From NCBI RefSeq assembly GCF_004151245.1, contig NZ_JUIW01000008.1, forward strand, positions 62,001-126,000: a stretch of 64,000 bases of DNA, written 5' to 3'. The notes under the pieces are model-generated. The model was not told the origin of the DNA, did not search any database, and saw only the letters and a program-made list of their open reading frames with translations. Positions 49,301-60,700 of the stretch are shown here, piece by piece. Position 1 is the stretch's first letter. Every line of letters starts with the position of its first letter. The DNA is from Flavobacterium beibuense (GTDB lineage Bacteria; Bacteroidota; Bacteroidia; Flavobacteriales; Flavobacteriaceae). The position numbers and the translations under genes are program-made.

Positions 49301-49316
49301 AACTATTGTTGAATAA
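43326..49316 (+). CDS. Ig-repeat surface protein with type IX sorting domain (SprC-like position)
   Basis: The protein has 1996 residues from the ATG at 43326 (MHNLFVRKYLLFYY, signal peptide to about GYSQ); an earlier ATG at 43290 would only bury the signal. The body is Ig-like domains marked by YxWYKDGV and QW(F/Y)KDG turns, including four tandem ~253-residue units. The end (IAIPNTITPNNDGKNDKWALPAKY...VYYYTIMEDNEITKRGSITIVE) is the gliding-motility-associated (type B) C-terminal sorting domain. It is thus exported by type IX secretion. Order (this gene, PorP/SprF-like, giant adhesin) resembles sprC-sprD-sprB of F. johnsoniae. Confidence 0.87.
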   Translation: MHNLFVRKYLLFYYLVVCVGFVTCGYSQITISTPGVGFTQACASASSGAFNFSFSFFPPANLGPTNQFIVELSSPTGDFSSPTIVKTLTNTTSPVSSNFVFPPNTYGDGYRIRVRSTDPVKISAPSVAFSAYYAVHNQPFSVNGNVSTVNLCGGGSQVLQIDNTGTPASPLYYPQLTYIWYKDYVEIPGETGSSITVSQAGSYYAIVDYGPCVMNSYSNIIQVNAQSILNPTIQSAGNQTTICPASNILLTSVLQQSGYTYKWYKDNVLIPGATSATYAATQGGVYHLVLTSNGCSFDSNSITLNTTDFTLDIDPAVSTSIIPGETLTLTAITDAISPTIAWYKDNVLISGANGLTLNVTQSGDYKVVVTQPTPCNIVKEATVSIEYPSNFNLQIQTSPAYVSCSSTTVDLSISQFDATLLSGVTSLIGNSYGYAYQWYKDGVAVSGGTGTGLTLNNPALNGSYELRITMPGYGVIVSNAITINLSAPTPVISGSSILCDSGTVTLTSNVTSPNYTYQWYKDAVIIPGATTYSYTVNAEGDYYMAVTAGACTQQSNTISVVQDEITISSSTPALDLILPGQTKPLTITTDANGPQYSWTRDGVPVAGTTATLNATQDGEYVVTVTQTAGCPETAQYTFVLEYPTGFNVTIAPQAGYLACTSTSATLEITSFIATTSLGNVPMTDLGYTYQWFKNGVAVAGATTPTLNITSAAENGNYYLQITMPDFAPVVSNTVNINLAVQSVTISGNTTICSGGNTLLSSSLTAPTYSFQWYKDGVSILGATSSTYSANANGNYYITVGNGTCNMQSNTLVVTTETVTINSSTPTLDLILPGETKPLTVTTDANGPQYSWTRDGVAIAGTTSTINATQDGEYVVTVTQTVGCAATAQYTFVLEYPTGFDVTIAPQAGYLACTSTSATLDITNFIAITPSGNVPMTDLGYAYQWFKDGVAVAGATTPSLTITSAAQNGNYYLQVTLPDFAPVVSNTVNINLAVQTVTISGTTTICSGSSTVLSSSLTAPTYSFQWYKDGVAIPGATSSTYSANAEGDYYITVGNGTCNMQSNTLTITTAVVNINSSTPTLDLILPGQTKTLTVTTDANGPQYSWTRDGVAIAGTTSTINATQDGEYVVTVTQTVGCAATAQYTFVLEYPTGFNVTIAAQAGYIACTSTSATLDITNFIAITPSGNVPMTDLGYAYQWFKDGVAVAGATTPSLTITSAAQNGNYYLQITLPDFAPVVSNTVNINLAVQTVTISGTATICPGSTTLLSSSLTAPTYSFQWYKDGVAIPGANSATYSANAVGDYYITVGNGTCNMQSNTITVTLETISVNSTNPVVDIILPGQNKLITVTTDAMGPQYSWTRNGVALPETTGTLTATQDGQYVVTITQTMGCTTTTQMTFVLGYPTGFTIAIAPDTSYSPCASTSVDLDISSFIAITSEGNIPMTDLGYAYQWFLNGVAIPGATSPSYTVNDASQNGNYRLQVIMPGFSALLSNTVSITLSIGTVDISQSGLLCPDDPQVDLTSSVTIPSYGYEWFKDGVSVATGNNPVYTATAEGEYYVVITTPSCSFVSNILDLVLSDFSLTPDTPLEDVIIPGENKLLSVTTDALSPIFTWYKDGVLIPAETTSSIYVSTEGEYKVEVKQTQDCSIVKELTFILTYPLGFDIQIAPDGDFVECADTATSLNIVVFDALSPMGGTIDILDNNYGYGYQWYNNGTPIPGATGTSIAVNESGEYYLEVTIPDFGPIPSNTITVNLGFIDNVTIATNDVFCADGTTINITSNVNDSAYTYRWYKVGSSTVIGNSNSITVTEGGSYFMEVSYENCTISSNVLEVIPYDMSQVAISTGPTFDLPEGTTSTITASGAESYAWYLNGVVVSNSPSVEVSQGGLYTVVATVGECEETREVMVSVVENNVIAIPNTITPNNDGKNDKWALPAKYVNKDNVEIVIYAPSGTIVFRASNYMNNWPESDFTYSTKSLVYYYTIMEDNEITKRGSITIVE
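44796..47829 (+). repeat. Four tandem ~759-bp repeats in the Ig-repeat gene
   Basis: Units start at about 44796, 45552, 46311 and 47070, with the next diverged unit at 47829, a period of 756-759 bp (253 codons). Units two to four are close to identical over long runs, which points to recent expansion or gene conversion. Confidence 0.85.
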
Positions 49317-49319
49317 CGG

Positions 49320-51662
49320 ATGATAAAAAACTACCACTCCTTATTTTTCATATTAGTTTTTATAGCCGCTTTTACAAAGGTAAGTGCTCAGGATGCACCT
49401 GTAGTTACTTTTAATATTCCGTACCAGAACAATTTAAAGTTTAACAGGTTCTTATACAATCCGGCTTTCTCTTTTGTTAGGGAAGATAACACATACGTTT
49501 CGCTATATCACCGTAACCAGTGGGTACAGTTTGACGATTCGCCAAAGGTATATATGCTAACGTATACCGGACGATTTTCAGATAAGTCTGGACTTGGTTT
49601 TGGTCTTTATCAGCAAAACGTTGGGGTGATAACCAGTTTTGGGGGAGTAGCAAACTACTCTTACAACATAAGGCTTCAGGAAAGAATGAACCTTACTCTT
49701 GGTTTTAACATCGCTTATTATAATAGCGGGGTTAATAAAATAAGGACTGTAACAGGTGAGCCGGACCCGCTGATAATGGAGCTTAGAAATAACTCATTGG
49801 TTAGTATCAAGCCAGGGATAAACTTTAATTATAAAGATTTTGACCTGGGAGTGTATGCAGAGAATGTTGTGGATTACGATTTTAAATCGGATGAGATGTC
49901 AGAAAAGTATACTGACAAAACATATTCCATGCACCTTATGTATACTCATAAGATGGTTGCCATGAAAGACCTTTTTAAGGATAGCGATTTTAATCTTGGC
50001 CTGCGAGGTAAGATGAGCGAGTTATACGGTTTTAGCCTTAATGGTTTTTTACTGGTAAACTTTCCAAGGTTAGGATGGCTGCAAACCTCGGTAGATAATT
50101 ATTATGGGGTTGGAATAGGTGCAGGTTTCCACTTAACCAAAAGGCTTTCCTTAGGTTATACCTATGAGAGGACTGTGAAGGATGGATTAGTAAACCTGGG
50201 CCCCTCGCATGAAATTATCATGTCGTTTAAGCTAAAAGATAAACTTAGTATAAGGCAACAAAATAAAAAGGCTGGCGATACGCTGGCTCAACTGGAGGAG
50301 AAACTTAAGGAAGATGAGGTTGCAGAAGATGAGGGGGAGGAAGAGGAATATTTAGAGAAAGGAGCCGACCTTGAAAAACTGAGAATGGAACTTGATGAGG
50401 ATAGTCAGTATTTACTTGATGCCTTAATTAGAGAAGACTCCATAAACAAAATAAATAAGGCAGAGTTTGATAACAAGGTTAAAAATCTTAAGGACTATGC
50501 AAAAAGGGAACAGGCAGTAAAACTGGAGAGGGCAAAAACCGAAATGCTTAACATGAAGAGGAAAGACCCGGGAGAAGAAGCAATTGAGCCTCAAACGGTG
50601 GAAGATCTTAAAAAAGCAAGAAGCGGATATTATGTGGTGTCAACACCTCCTAATGCTAAAAGCGAAGACGAAGTAATAATAGAACGCTATGACAATTTTA
50701 CTGAGGCAGCACTGGCCTTAGAAAAGAAGAAGGAAGAGAAAATTGAAAAAAACCCTTACCTGATTCATGTGGAAGACAGCTCTGATGCAGAAGAAGAGAA
50801 CATAAGAAGAAGGGAAAGAGAAAATGGCGTTTCGGGCAGAAGTTCTGGTAAAGGAGGTCAAAAAAGCTCGACAGCAAGCCAGCCAAAACAAGGAGGCAGT
50901 AACCCAACAGCGTCAAGATCTGGCAGCTCATCAGGTAATAGCTCAGGAGGTGGGAATATAGTGAGCCCCGCTGCTGTAATAACAGAAGGAGCAGTGGTTG
51001 CAGCAAAGAGTGGTAACAGCGGAAATGCCAACAGCACAGATGGAAATAATGAAGAGGGGAGTGTTATGGAAAGCGAAATGGCAAATGAAATTGTAAAAGC
51101 TAATAATGCAGAGGTATTGCCGCAAAGTAATAACGCAACAGCGGGCAGGCCTACACAAGCAGGAGCTGTAAGCAATGCAAATAATAGCGGTTCAAATAAG
51201 GATAATAACCAACTAACTAATAATACTAAAACAAAAGCAAATGAACAGGTACCAAACGCAACGCGGGAAGCGAAAACAGGATCTAAACCTCCTTCAGCAC
51301 AATACATAAGAAAGGAAGAAGATCTTACTACAGAGCAGGAAATAAAGGATTATTATGCTGCCAAAACTGATTTAGTAAGACAGGCACCAAAAAGAGGCGA
51401 TGTCCTCATGATTAAAGATGTTGAGCCGGGCTATTATGTAATAGCAAACGTGTTTAGTGAACAGGAAAATACTGATAAGTTTATTAATAAATTAAAGGAT
51501 AGGGGAATAAAAGCAGACTTTTTCCTAAACCCTCAAAACAATTTCAGATATGTATATCTTAAAAAACACACAAGCTGGAGAGATGCACTCATCTCATACT
51601 ATTCAAATGTTAATAATACCTACTTTGATACAGTATGGCTAATGAGCATCAATGTGAACTAA
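49320..51662 (+). CDS. PorP/SprF-family protein with acidic linker and SPOR-like end (SprD-like position)
   Basis: The protein has 780 residues. Signal peptide, then the PorP/SprF barrel (about 28-315: NLKFNRFLYNPAFSFVREDNTYVSLYHRNQWVQFDDSP, GFGLYQQNVGVITSFGG). An acidic and Lys-rich helical stretch follows (about 330-430), a Ser/Asn/Gly low-complexity linker (about 505-660), and a C-terminal domain (DVEPGYYVIANVFSEQENTDKFINKLKDRGI) resembling a SPOR fold. PorP/SprF proteins are outer-membrane partners that help specific type IX cargo reach the surface. The tail beyond the barrel is unusual for the family. It starts 3 nt after the previous stop. Confidence 0.87.
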   Translation: MIKNYHSLFFILVFIAAFTKVSAQDAPVVTFNIPYQNNLKFNRFLYNPAFSFVREDNTYVSLYHRNQWVQFDDSPKVYMLTYTGRFSDKSGLGFGLYQQNVGVITSFGGVANYSYNIRLQERMNLTLGFNIAYYNSGVNKIRTVTGEPDPLIMELRNNSLVSIKPGINFNYKDFDLGVYAENVVDYDFKSDEMSEKYTDKTYSMHLMYTHKMVAMKDLFKDSDFNLGLRGKMSELYGFSLNGFLLVNFPRLGWLQTSVDNYYGVGIGAGFHLTKRLSLGYTYERTVKDGLVNLGPSHEIIMSFKLKDKLSIRQQNKKAGDTLAQLEEKLKEDEVAEDEGEEEEYLEKGADLEKLRMELDEDSQYLLDALIREDSINKINKAEFDNKVKNLKDYAKREQAVKLERAKTEMLNMKRKDPGEEAIEPQTVEDLKKARSGYYVVSTPPNAKSEDEVIIERYDNFTEAALALEKKKEEKIEKNPYLIHVEDSSDAEEENIRRRERENGVSGRSSGKGGQKSSTASQPKQGGSNPTASRSGSSSGNSSGGGNIVSPAAVITEGAVVAAKSGNSGNANSTDGNNEEGSVMESEMANEIVKANNAEVLPQSNNATAGRPTQAGAVSNANNSGSNKDNNQLTNNTKTKANEQVPNATREAKTGSKPPSAQYIRKEEDLTTEQEIKDYYAAKTDLVRQAPKRGDVLMIKDVEPGYYVIANVFSEQENTDKFINKLKDRGIKADFFLNPQNNFRYVYLKKHTSWRDALISYYSNVNNTYFDTVWLMSINVN

Positions 51663-51723
51663 ACCGATAAACCAACTGACTAATTACAATAAAACCAACT
51701 AAAAAACACCAATACAAACACAA

Positions 51724-54700
51724 ATGCATATACGAATACACAATTTAAGGATAAAGATCCTGTTTGGATTTTTACTGGCGTGTTTTGCCATGCAGGCACA
51801 GGTAGCTGTACCTTTTACGATAAGGTATCAGGATAATATTAAGGGAGATATAACTCAAATCTCCAATGGTATTGTTAACAGGGATAGTAATAACAGAGAC
51901 CCTGAAGACCCGTATGGAGGTGATAGTGCAAACGATGATCTTAATATGCGCTACATTGATATTGATAGTGATGCGACTACTTTTAGTTCGAGCAGCGCTA
52001 CCTTATCGGCTATAACAGATGTAAGTTGTAGTAGAGTAGTATATGCAGGTTTATATTGGTCCGCTATTTATAAATACAATACAGGTAACAGTAGTAGTGG
52101 CAGGGCGACCGATTTTAATCAGATAAAATTAAAGCTACCCGGGTCAACAACTTATACAGATATAAACGGTACTACTATTTTTGACGGTTTTGGTACTACT
52201 GATTTTAACAGTAACAGCCCTTATGTATGTTATGCAGATATTACATCGCTCGTTGCAGGATTGGCAAACCCTAATGGTACCTATACCGCTGCAAACATAC
52301 GAGCTTCGGAAGCTGACAATATTAGTGGTGGTGTATCCGGAGGATGGACGATTTTTATTGTTTATGAAAACCCCAATATGCCGGGTAAATATGTTACCTC
52401 ATATGATGGTTTTGCGGGTGTAAAATCGAGTTTGGGTTCTATTGACGTAAACTATACAGGTTTTACTACAGTACCGGCTCCACTTCCGGTAAGGGCAAAG
52501 CTTATGGCTTGTGCACTGGAAGGAGATAAAGGTATTCAGGGAGACCAGTTATTACTTAAAGATGCTTCTGTAGCAACATTTACCCAACTTTCAAACAGTT
52601 TAAATCCGGCTACCAACTTTTTTAATGGTAGTATTACTTATCTGGATGCAGGTAACGTAGAACAGTCTTTTACCAACAGGGTACCTAACAGTTCTAACAC
52701 ATTAGGGTATGATGCCGACATTATAAATATCAATCAGGGATTAATTGCTAACAGTTCTACAGGGGCAACCTTAAGAATTACATCCACTCAGGATACTTAT
52801 TATTTATTCTTTAACTCACTTGCGGTTGATATTATTGAACCGGAAATTCAGCTTATAAAAACAGTTGAAGATTTAGCCGGTAATGACATTGGAGGAGCAG
52901 ATGTTAACTTAGGAGACTATCTGGAATATGTTATAAGTTTTCAGAACATAGGTAATGATGATGCTACTTCATTTACAATTACTGACCTTTTACCTGATAA
53001 TACTTATTTTAATCAGGTTGATATTTCCGGTGCACCCGGAGTAACTTATGTTTACAACCCGGGAACAGAACAGGTAACTTTTACAATTCCTGACGGACTT
53101 GTAGAAGAAGATGATCCTGCTTATGAAATAAGACTTAGGGTTAGGGTAGCAGAAAGTTGTAACGATCTTAAGGATGCGTGTTCTAATATAATTCAGAACA
53201 GTGCTTATGCTACTTACCAGGGTATTCTAAACAGTAATGTAATATCTAATGACCCAAGTATTGCAGGTCTTAACGGTTGTGGACAACCTGTAACAGGTCC
53301 TGCTAACTTTTTAGTAGATATAGACGATTGTAATTTCCAGCGTACGGTTACTTTATGTTCTGGTCCGGTAACTGTAACAGCTTCAGATGGCTATACTACT
53401 TATACATGGTATGACAGTAACAATGTGCAAATAGGTAATACACAATCTATTGATCTAACGGAAGGAGATTATTATGTTGTATGTGTGGCTCCGGCTCCGT
53501 GTGTTTCTATAACAGAATATGTAACGGTAAATAATTTTAGTGATTTAAATCCTAACCCGGTTATACCGTTTGCAGATGAACTGGCAACATGTGCTAACTA
53601 TGGTGACGGAAGTGAGCCTATTCCAAATATATTTTTATGTGGTATTGACGATGAGCGATTAATACAAACAGGAGTTACTGATGCTACAAGTATAAGCTGG
53701 CAAAAGCTTAATGAAGGTGACTGTATAGCTTCTTGCCCTACTTGTGATGACCTTCCGGACGACTGTCCGTGGACAGGCTGTCCAAACAGCACCTGGGGTG
53801 TTGTTGGTACAGGTCAGGATTTTGTTGCTGACTCAGCCGGTAAGTACCGTTTGGTAATTATGTATGACGGATGTCCGGCTACATATTACTTTAATGTATT
53901 TAAAAATAACCTTGACCCACAGTTTACAAAAGAAAATATTATCTGTACGGCAGATGGTAACATAACAGTTACAAATGTACCTGCAGGTTATGAATATCAA
54001 TTAGTAAACCAAACCACAAACACAGTTATTTATGACTATACTGATGGTATGGGGCCGTCATTTGATATTACTACTTCAGGTATTTATACCGTAAATATCA
54101 GACAGCAGGGAGTTGATACAACCCCTGGTAATACTTACTGTGAATTCTCTTTAGAGGATATAGGTATTCAAAACAGAGCTTTAACGGTTAATGTAATTAC
54201 TGAAGATGCTACCTGTAACGGATTAGGAAGTATTAGGCTGCAAGCTTTAAATGTAGGTCCGCAATACTATTTCTCAATTACAGGCCCGTCAAGTGATTCA
54301 CATGGACCGGTTATGGATAATAACCACCTTTTTGATAACCTTAACCCTGGTACTTATACCTATACAGTTACTACTGATGACGGATGTTCAGTAACAGGAA
54401 CAGCAACTATCATAGATCAGAGCAATTTAAATTTAATTGCCTCTGTTTCACAAAATATATCATGTACTCAGGGTAACATTCAAATGAATGCAACAGGAGG
54501 TAATACGCCATATATTTATGCTATTTATAGTTATAATGGAGTATTACAAAACCCAACACCGGGTGATTATCAAACCAGTGTAATATTTGACGTTCAGATA
54601 GGTGATCAGGGAGACTATGTATTTATAGTTATGGATGGTAACGGTTGTACAAGTCTTTCAAATGAAGTTACTATTAGCCTTGTTCCGGATGTGGCATATA

Positions 54701-57700
54701 CTACGGCTGTAAATATGGTTAGCTGTAATGGCGCCAATAACGGATCTATAGTTTATACTATAGGAAACACTCAGGGATATAATGTTTCTTTTGATTTACT
54801 GGATGATTTAGGTAATGTAATAGCTTCAAACAGCTCAGGATCGTTTACAGGATTACCTCCTGGAGACTATACTGTTATATTACATCAAACAAAAGGTAAC
54901 AGAGCATGTGATTTTCCTTTCAGCTTTACCATTACAGAACCTGATTCTATAATGGGTGGTGCTGCAAGTGTAACCCAGGCTTATGACTGTACAGTTGCAG
55001 GTTCATCGGGAGCGACTATTACTGTTGATGCGACAACCATAACAGGAGGTACTGCTCCATATCAATATAGTGTAGACGGAGTTAACTTTACTTCTTCCAC
55101 TAGCTTTACAGGACTAACAGCAGGTACTTATAATGTTACGGTTAAAGACGCTAACGGATGTACATATGTTATCAATTCAATTGTAATCGACCCCCTTACA
55201 CCGCCTACAGATCTTACATTTAGTGCTACAACACAAACATGTCCTGCATTAACTTCAGATGTTACTTTAACAGTAGTGTCGGGTACAGGTCCGTTTAATT
55301 ATCAGATAACAGCTCCTGCTGCGGCAGTAGTTAACAATGGTACCAATAATGTATTTGCAGGCCTTAACGCAGGGACATATACCTTTATGGTGACCGACAG
55401 TAAAGGGTGTACTTATAGCGAAAACTATACTATAAACGCTTTAACACCTATCGCAGTTAATGGCCAGCCAGTAAGTAATGTAACATGTTTCGGCGCAGCA
55501 GACGGGTCGCTTAACTTTAATGTAAGCGGTTTCTCTACTAACTATACTTATACAATAGTTAACGGTGCTTCGGTAACAGTAGGTTCATCTGCTTCGGCAA
55601 CGGCTACAACAATACCTTTAACTGGACTTGCTGCCCAAACATATACCATTACTGTAACAGATAATGTTACTAACTGTACAGCTACGGCTACGGTTACAAT
55701 TAGTGGTCCTGCTTCGGTATTAACACTAACTACTACATCTAACCCTATTACTTGTGTTGCAAACGGAAGTGTTTCTGTAACAGCATCAGGAGGGTGGGGT
55801 AGTTATCAATATACTTTAACCCAGCCAGACCTTTCTACGGTTGGCCCACAATCGGGTTCTTCATTCACAGGTTTAACACAGGCAGGTACTTACACGGTTA
55901 CTGTTAGAGATGCTAACAACTGTACAGTAACAGATACATTTACATTAACTACACCTGTACCACCTACAGCTTCATTAACAGGTTCTGATATTTGTTATGA
56001 TTCAAATGGTGCTTCACTTACAGTTACTGTAACGGGTGGTACTGCTCCGTTTACCTATTCACTTAACGGAGCTCCCGGCCAGTCATCAAATGTATTTAGT
56101 AACCTTACCCCAAATACATACAATATTACAGTTACGGATGCTTACGGTTGTACCGATACAGTTACACAAACCATTGCGCCTACATTAACAGCTATGGCTG
56201 CCTTTACAAAAGGCTTAGACTGTACAGCGTCACCAGATGCACAAATAGATGTAACTATCAATGGAGGTACATCTCCTTATACTTATCAGGTTTCTAACGA
56301 TGGAGGTACTACTTATAGTGCTTCTGCTCCAGTAGCATTATCTGCAATTTCATACCAGACGGCTGTAGACGGGTCATTCAGATTCCGTATTACAGATGCA
56401 AATGGTTGCGTAACGGAAACCAATACAACTGTTATAGCTCCGCTTACTTTACCGTCTATAACTTCAGTAACACAAACTCAGGATATTTTATGTAACGGTG
56501 AGAGTACAGGTGCGCTATCAGTAGTTATTGATAACACTACAGGTACAGGACCTTACACTATAAATGTTTATAATACTACTACAAGTACTGATTATGGTAC
56601 TCAAACTACAGGTTTACCTGCGGGTAATTATACTGTTACGGTAACAGATGCAAATGCTTGTACTGATTCTCAAACAGATGTAATAATCACAGAACCTTCA
56701 GCTATTGCTTTTGATACGTCTGAAGTTCCTATTACCTGTGGTGATGACGGTTCGGGAACTAACGTAACCGCAGGAGAGATTATAGTACAAAATGTAACGG
56801 GCGGTACTGCTCCGTTTACATATTACCTTACAAATAACTTTGGATATTCAGATAACTTTACTGCAACTGCAAATGAAGATCATTCTTTTGCGGTGCTTGA
56901 CTACGGTATTTATCAGGTAACTGTGGTTGATGCTAACGGATGTACTATAATAGAGCAGGACATCGTTATGGCTTCACCTCCTGAGGACATGGATATTGAT
57001 ATATCTACATTGACTTCAGATTGTGCTACGGGTGGTACAGCAGTAGTAACTGTAAATCCTGATGTAAGTAGTAATGATTATAGTTTTGCTGTTTTAACAA
57101 CAGAAAATGACCCTGCAAATATTCCGGCAGGTGACTGGCAGGCTGCAGATTTGGGCACGCCTTTAACTTCTACTTTTACAGGACTTATACCTGGTGTAAC
57201 TTATACTTTTGTAGTTCGTGATAATATAACAGGATGTTATTATGTAAAGGCTGCAGATCAGCCTATTAATACTCCTTCATCACTAACTTCTGTAATAGAC
57301 GTTATCAATAATGTAAGCTGTAAAGGAAGTGCAGACGGTAATGTAGATGTTACAATAGATAATTTTGATACAGGTACTACGCAGGTTAATTATGAAGTAT
57401 ACTATGCGCAATCTAACCAGCCAACAGGTGTTGTAGGTTCTACACCTGTTACTGCAGGGACACCTGCTACAATAACAGGTATTGGACCATTAGCTCCGGG
57501 TACTTACTTTATTTTATTTACAGAAGTTGATGGCGCAAATGCAGGTTGTAGTGCTGCTTCAGGACAATTCTCAATAACTGAGTCTCCGGAAGTGCTTACA
57601 GTTACAGCTTCTGTTGTATCAAATGCAAACTGTAATGCTAATTCAGGTGTTATAACTGCCGTTGCAGATGGCGGTACAGCATCTTACCAATATTTAATAC

Positions 57701-60700
57701 TGGCTGCTCCTGTAGTTACACCTCCTACGGCTGCTACAGCAGGATGGACAACATCAAATACATTTAATGTTGATGGTGGTGATTATATGGTATATGTTAT
57801 GGATGCTTACGGATGTATTCAGCCAATAGCAGCACCAATAACATTAGATACAGATCCTTCTCCGGTAATCGCACTTTCCGTAGTACAGCAGTGTGGTGTT
57901 GCCGAAGGTAGCTATGCAATTCAGGTAGACCTTACAACAGCAGGTATGCCTCCATATACTTACAGTTTTAACGGAGGTGCGTTCCAGGCACAATCGGGCA
58001 CTACATTTACTTATACTAACCTTGTTTCAGGAAATTATAATGTAACTGTTAGAGATGTAAACGGATGTACCAATACACAAACAATTACTGTATACCCTCC
58101 GCTTAACTTCACTCCTGCAGTAACGGCTCAGCCAACCTGTGCGGGTAGTGACGGGGTGATTACAGTTACTGCTACAGGAGGTTCATCTAACTACGAATAT
58201 GAACTTCAGGATACATCAAATAACCCAATCGTGGCAGCAAATCCATCTAATGTATTTGCAGGTCAGGATCCGGGTAATTATATTGTAGAAATTACAGATA
58301 CTACAACAGGTTGTAGCGTTACAGCACCTGTAACACTTGAAGCGCCAACTCCGGTTACATTCACTTATGTTTCTCAAAACGTAAGCTGTAACGGGGCAAA
58401 CGATGGTTCTATAGTTGTTACGCTTCCGGCTTCTAACAACAACCCTGTTTATACATATACACTTGACGATGGTACTAACCCTGCCGTTGTACAAAACTCA
58501 AACATATTTACAGGTCTTGCAGTAGGTACTTATACATTAACGGTAACTTCCGGTAAAGACTGTACGGCTCAGGAAATAATAAATATTACAGAGCCAAATG
58601 CATTAACACTTACAGCAACAGCAACTGATTTTGCGTGTGATGTTACTAACGCGGTAACTACATCAACAATAATTGCTACTGTGGGTGCAGGTACAGGTAC
58701 GGCACCATATACTTACAGTATAGACGGTACTAACTTCTTTACGTCAAATACTTTTGAAGTAGCAGATAATGGTACTACTCAAAATATAACAGTAACTGTA
58801 AAAGATGCTAATAACTGTACGGCTACATTCCCGTTAACAATAGACCCGTTACCGGAGATAATAAGTGTAGTGTCTACATTAGTAACGGCTATTACATGTA
58901 CTAACGACGAAACAGTTACTATAACGGTAACAGGAGGTTCGGGAGATTTCACTTTTGATTTACTTCCACTTGGTACTCAGGCCTCTATTACTCCGGGTGC
59001 GGGAACATATACGGCTAATTTTGTTCTTTCTGCACCGGGTAGTTATGACTTCCAGGTTACAGATAATGTAACGGGATGTTATGAAATTACTACTTCTCCT
59101 TATACAATAGCTCCTTATGATACTATTGAGGTTGAGGCTATAGCTTCTACTCAGGTAACATGTTTTGGAGATGCAAACGGTACTGTTACTATTGAAGTAA
59201 CAGGGTATACCGGTGCTTACGACTATGTGGTTACAGATGCACTAAGTAATACTGTGGCTACCGGTAGTAGCGCTACAACAACAAATCCTTTCACAATAAC
59301 AGGATTAACGGCAGGTAACTTAAATGTAACGGTTACTGCTACAGATTCACCTTTCTGTTCTGCCGTATCAAATAATATTACAGTTGCCTCTCCGGCAGAT
59401 CCGCTTGTACTTAATGCTGCTGAAACGGCTAACGTTACCTGTACAAATGATCAGGGAGAAATTTTAGCAACTGCTACAGGAGGTTGGGGCTCTTATGAGT
59501 TTGAGTTGATAAACAACACATCTGCAACTACTGTTCAGCCATACGGAACAAACAATGCGTTTGCAGGTCTTGTTGCCGGAAACTATACTGTTAATGTTAG
59601 AGATGCCGGTGGTTGTATAGTTTCACAAACAATAGACCTGATACAACCGGATCCGATATCGGCAACGATCAATGCTTCTGCAACATTGTTACTATGTAAT
59701 GGTGATAACACCGCTACTGTAGAGGTAACAGGTGTAACAGGAGGTCAGGCTGTATACCAGTATATACTTAATATCTATGATGATGCAGGTACTACTATAG
59801 TTATTAGTACAGATGCACAAACATCACCAACCTTTGATAACCTTGGTGCAGGTACATACAGCATTACTGTAACCGACGGATGGAGTTGTGATTTAACAAC
59901 ACCTACGGTTATTATAAATGAGCCGGATCCGATTCAGGCATTCTTAAATCTTACAGATACTTTAACCTGTACAACTCAGGCAGAGATTACGGTTTCTGCA
60001 ATTGGTGGTACACCTACCTATCAATATAGCTTAGATGGAGTAACTTACACTAACCAGACAGTTTACGCTGTGGGTGCAGGTACTTATCAAATCTATGTAA
60101 GAGATTCTAATAATTGTACAGCAGTACTTTCTAACGAAGTTACTGTACTTCCGGTACCGCCATTAACCATAAACCTAGACCTTAGCAGTGCAGTTATCAA
60201 CTGTTTTGGTGAGTCTACGGCTTCAATCGTTGCAAATGTAACAGGAGGTTTAGGTAACTATAGTTATGAACTTCTGGATGGTACTAGCGCAGTAATAGCA
60301 GGGCCACAATCTGCAAATACTTTCTCAGGATTGCCTGCAGGTGATTACTATGTTCGTGTAACAAGTGATGACTGTGAGGAAACTTCACCGGCAATTAATA
60401 TTGTTGCTCCACCGGCCTTTGATGCTTCGGTGTCGAAACAGGATATTCTTTGTTGGGATCAGATAAATGGTGTTATTACAGTAACGATTGATCCGGCTTC
60501 ACCGGGAACAGGCAATGTACAATATGCTATTTCACCAAACTTAAACCAGTTTGTAGATACTAATGTATTTACAGGCCTTGCAGCGGGATGGTATGATGTA
60601 ATTGCTCAGGATCAAAACGGATGTTTTGAAATGTTCCAGGTAGAAATTATTGAACCGGCTAAACTTGAAGCCCAAGTAACAAGCTTTAGTGATGAAGTTT

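Noticed and set aside
52181..52423. Short frames inside the giant adhesin (also minus-strand ones at 58216, 62155, 62868 and 63537)
   Set aside because: They are other-frame shadows of the SprB-like gene; the main frame at 51724 onward stays open and repeats cleanly.
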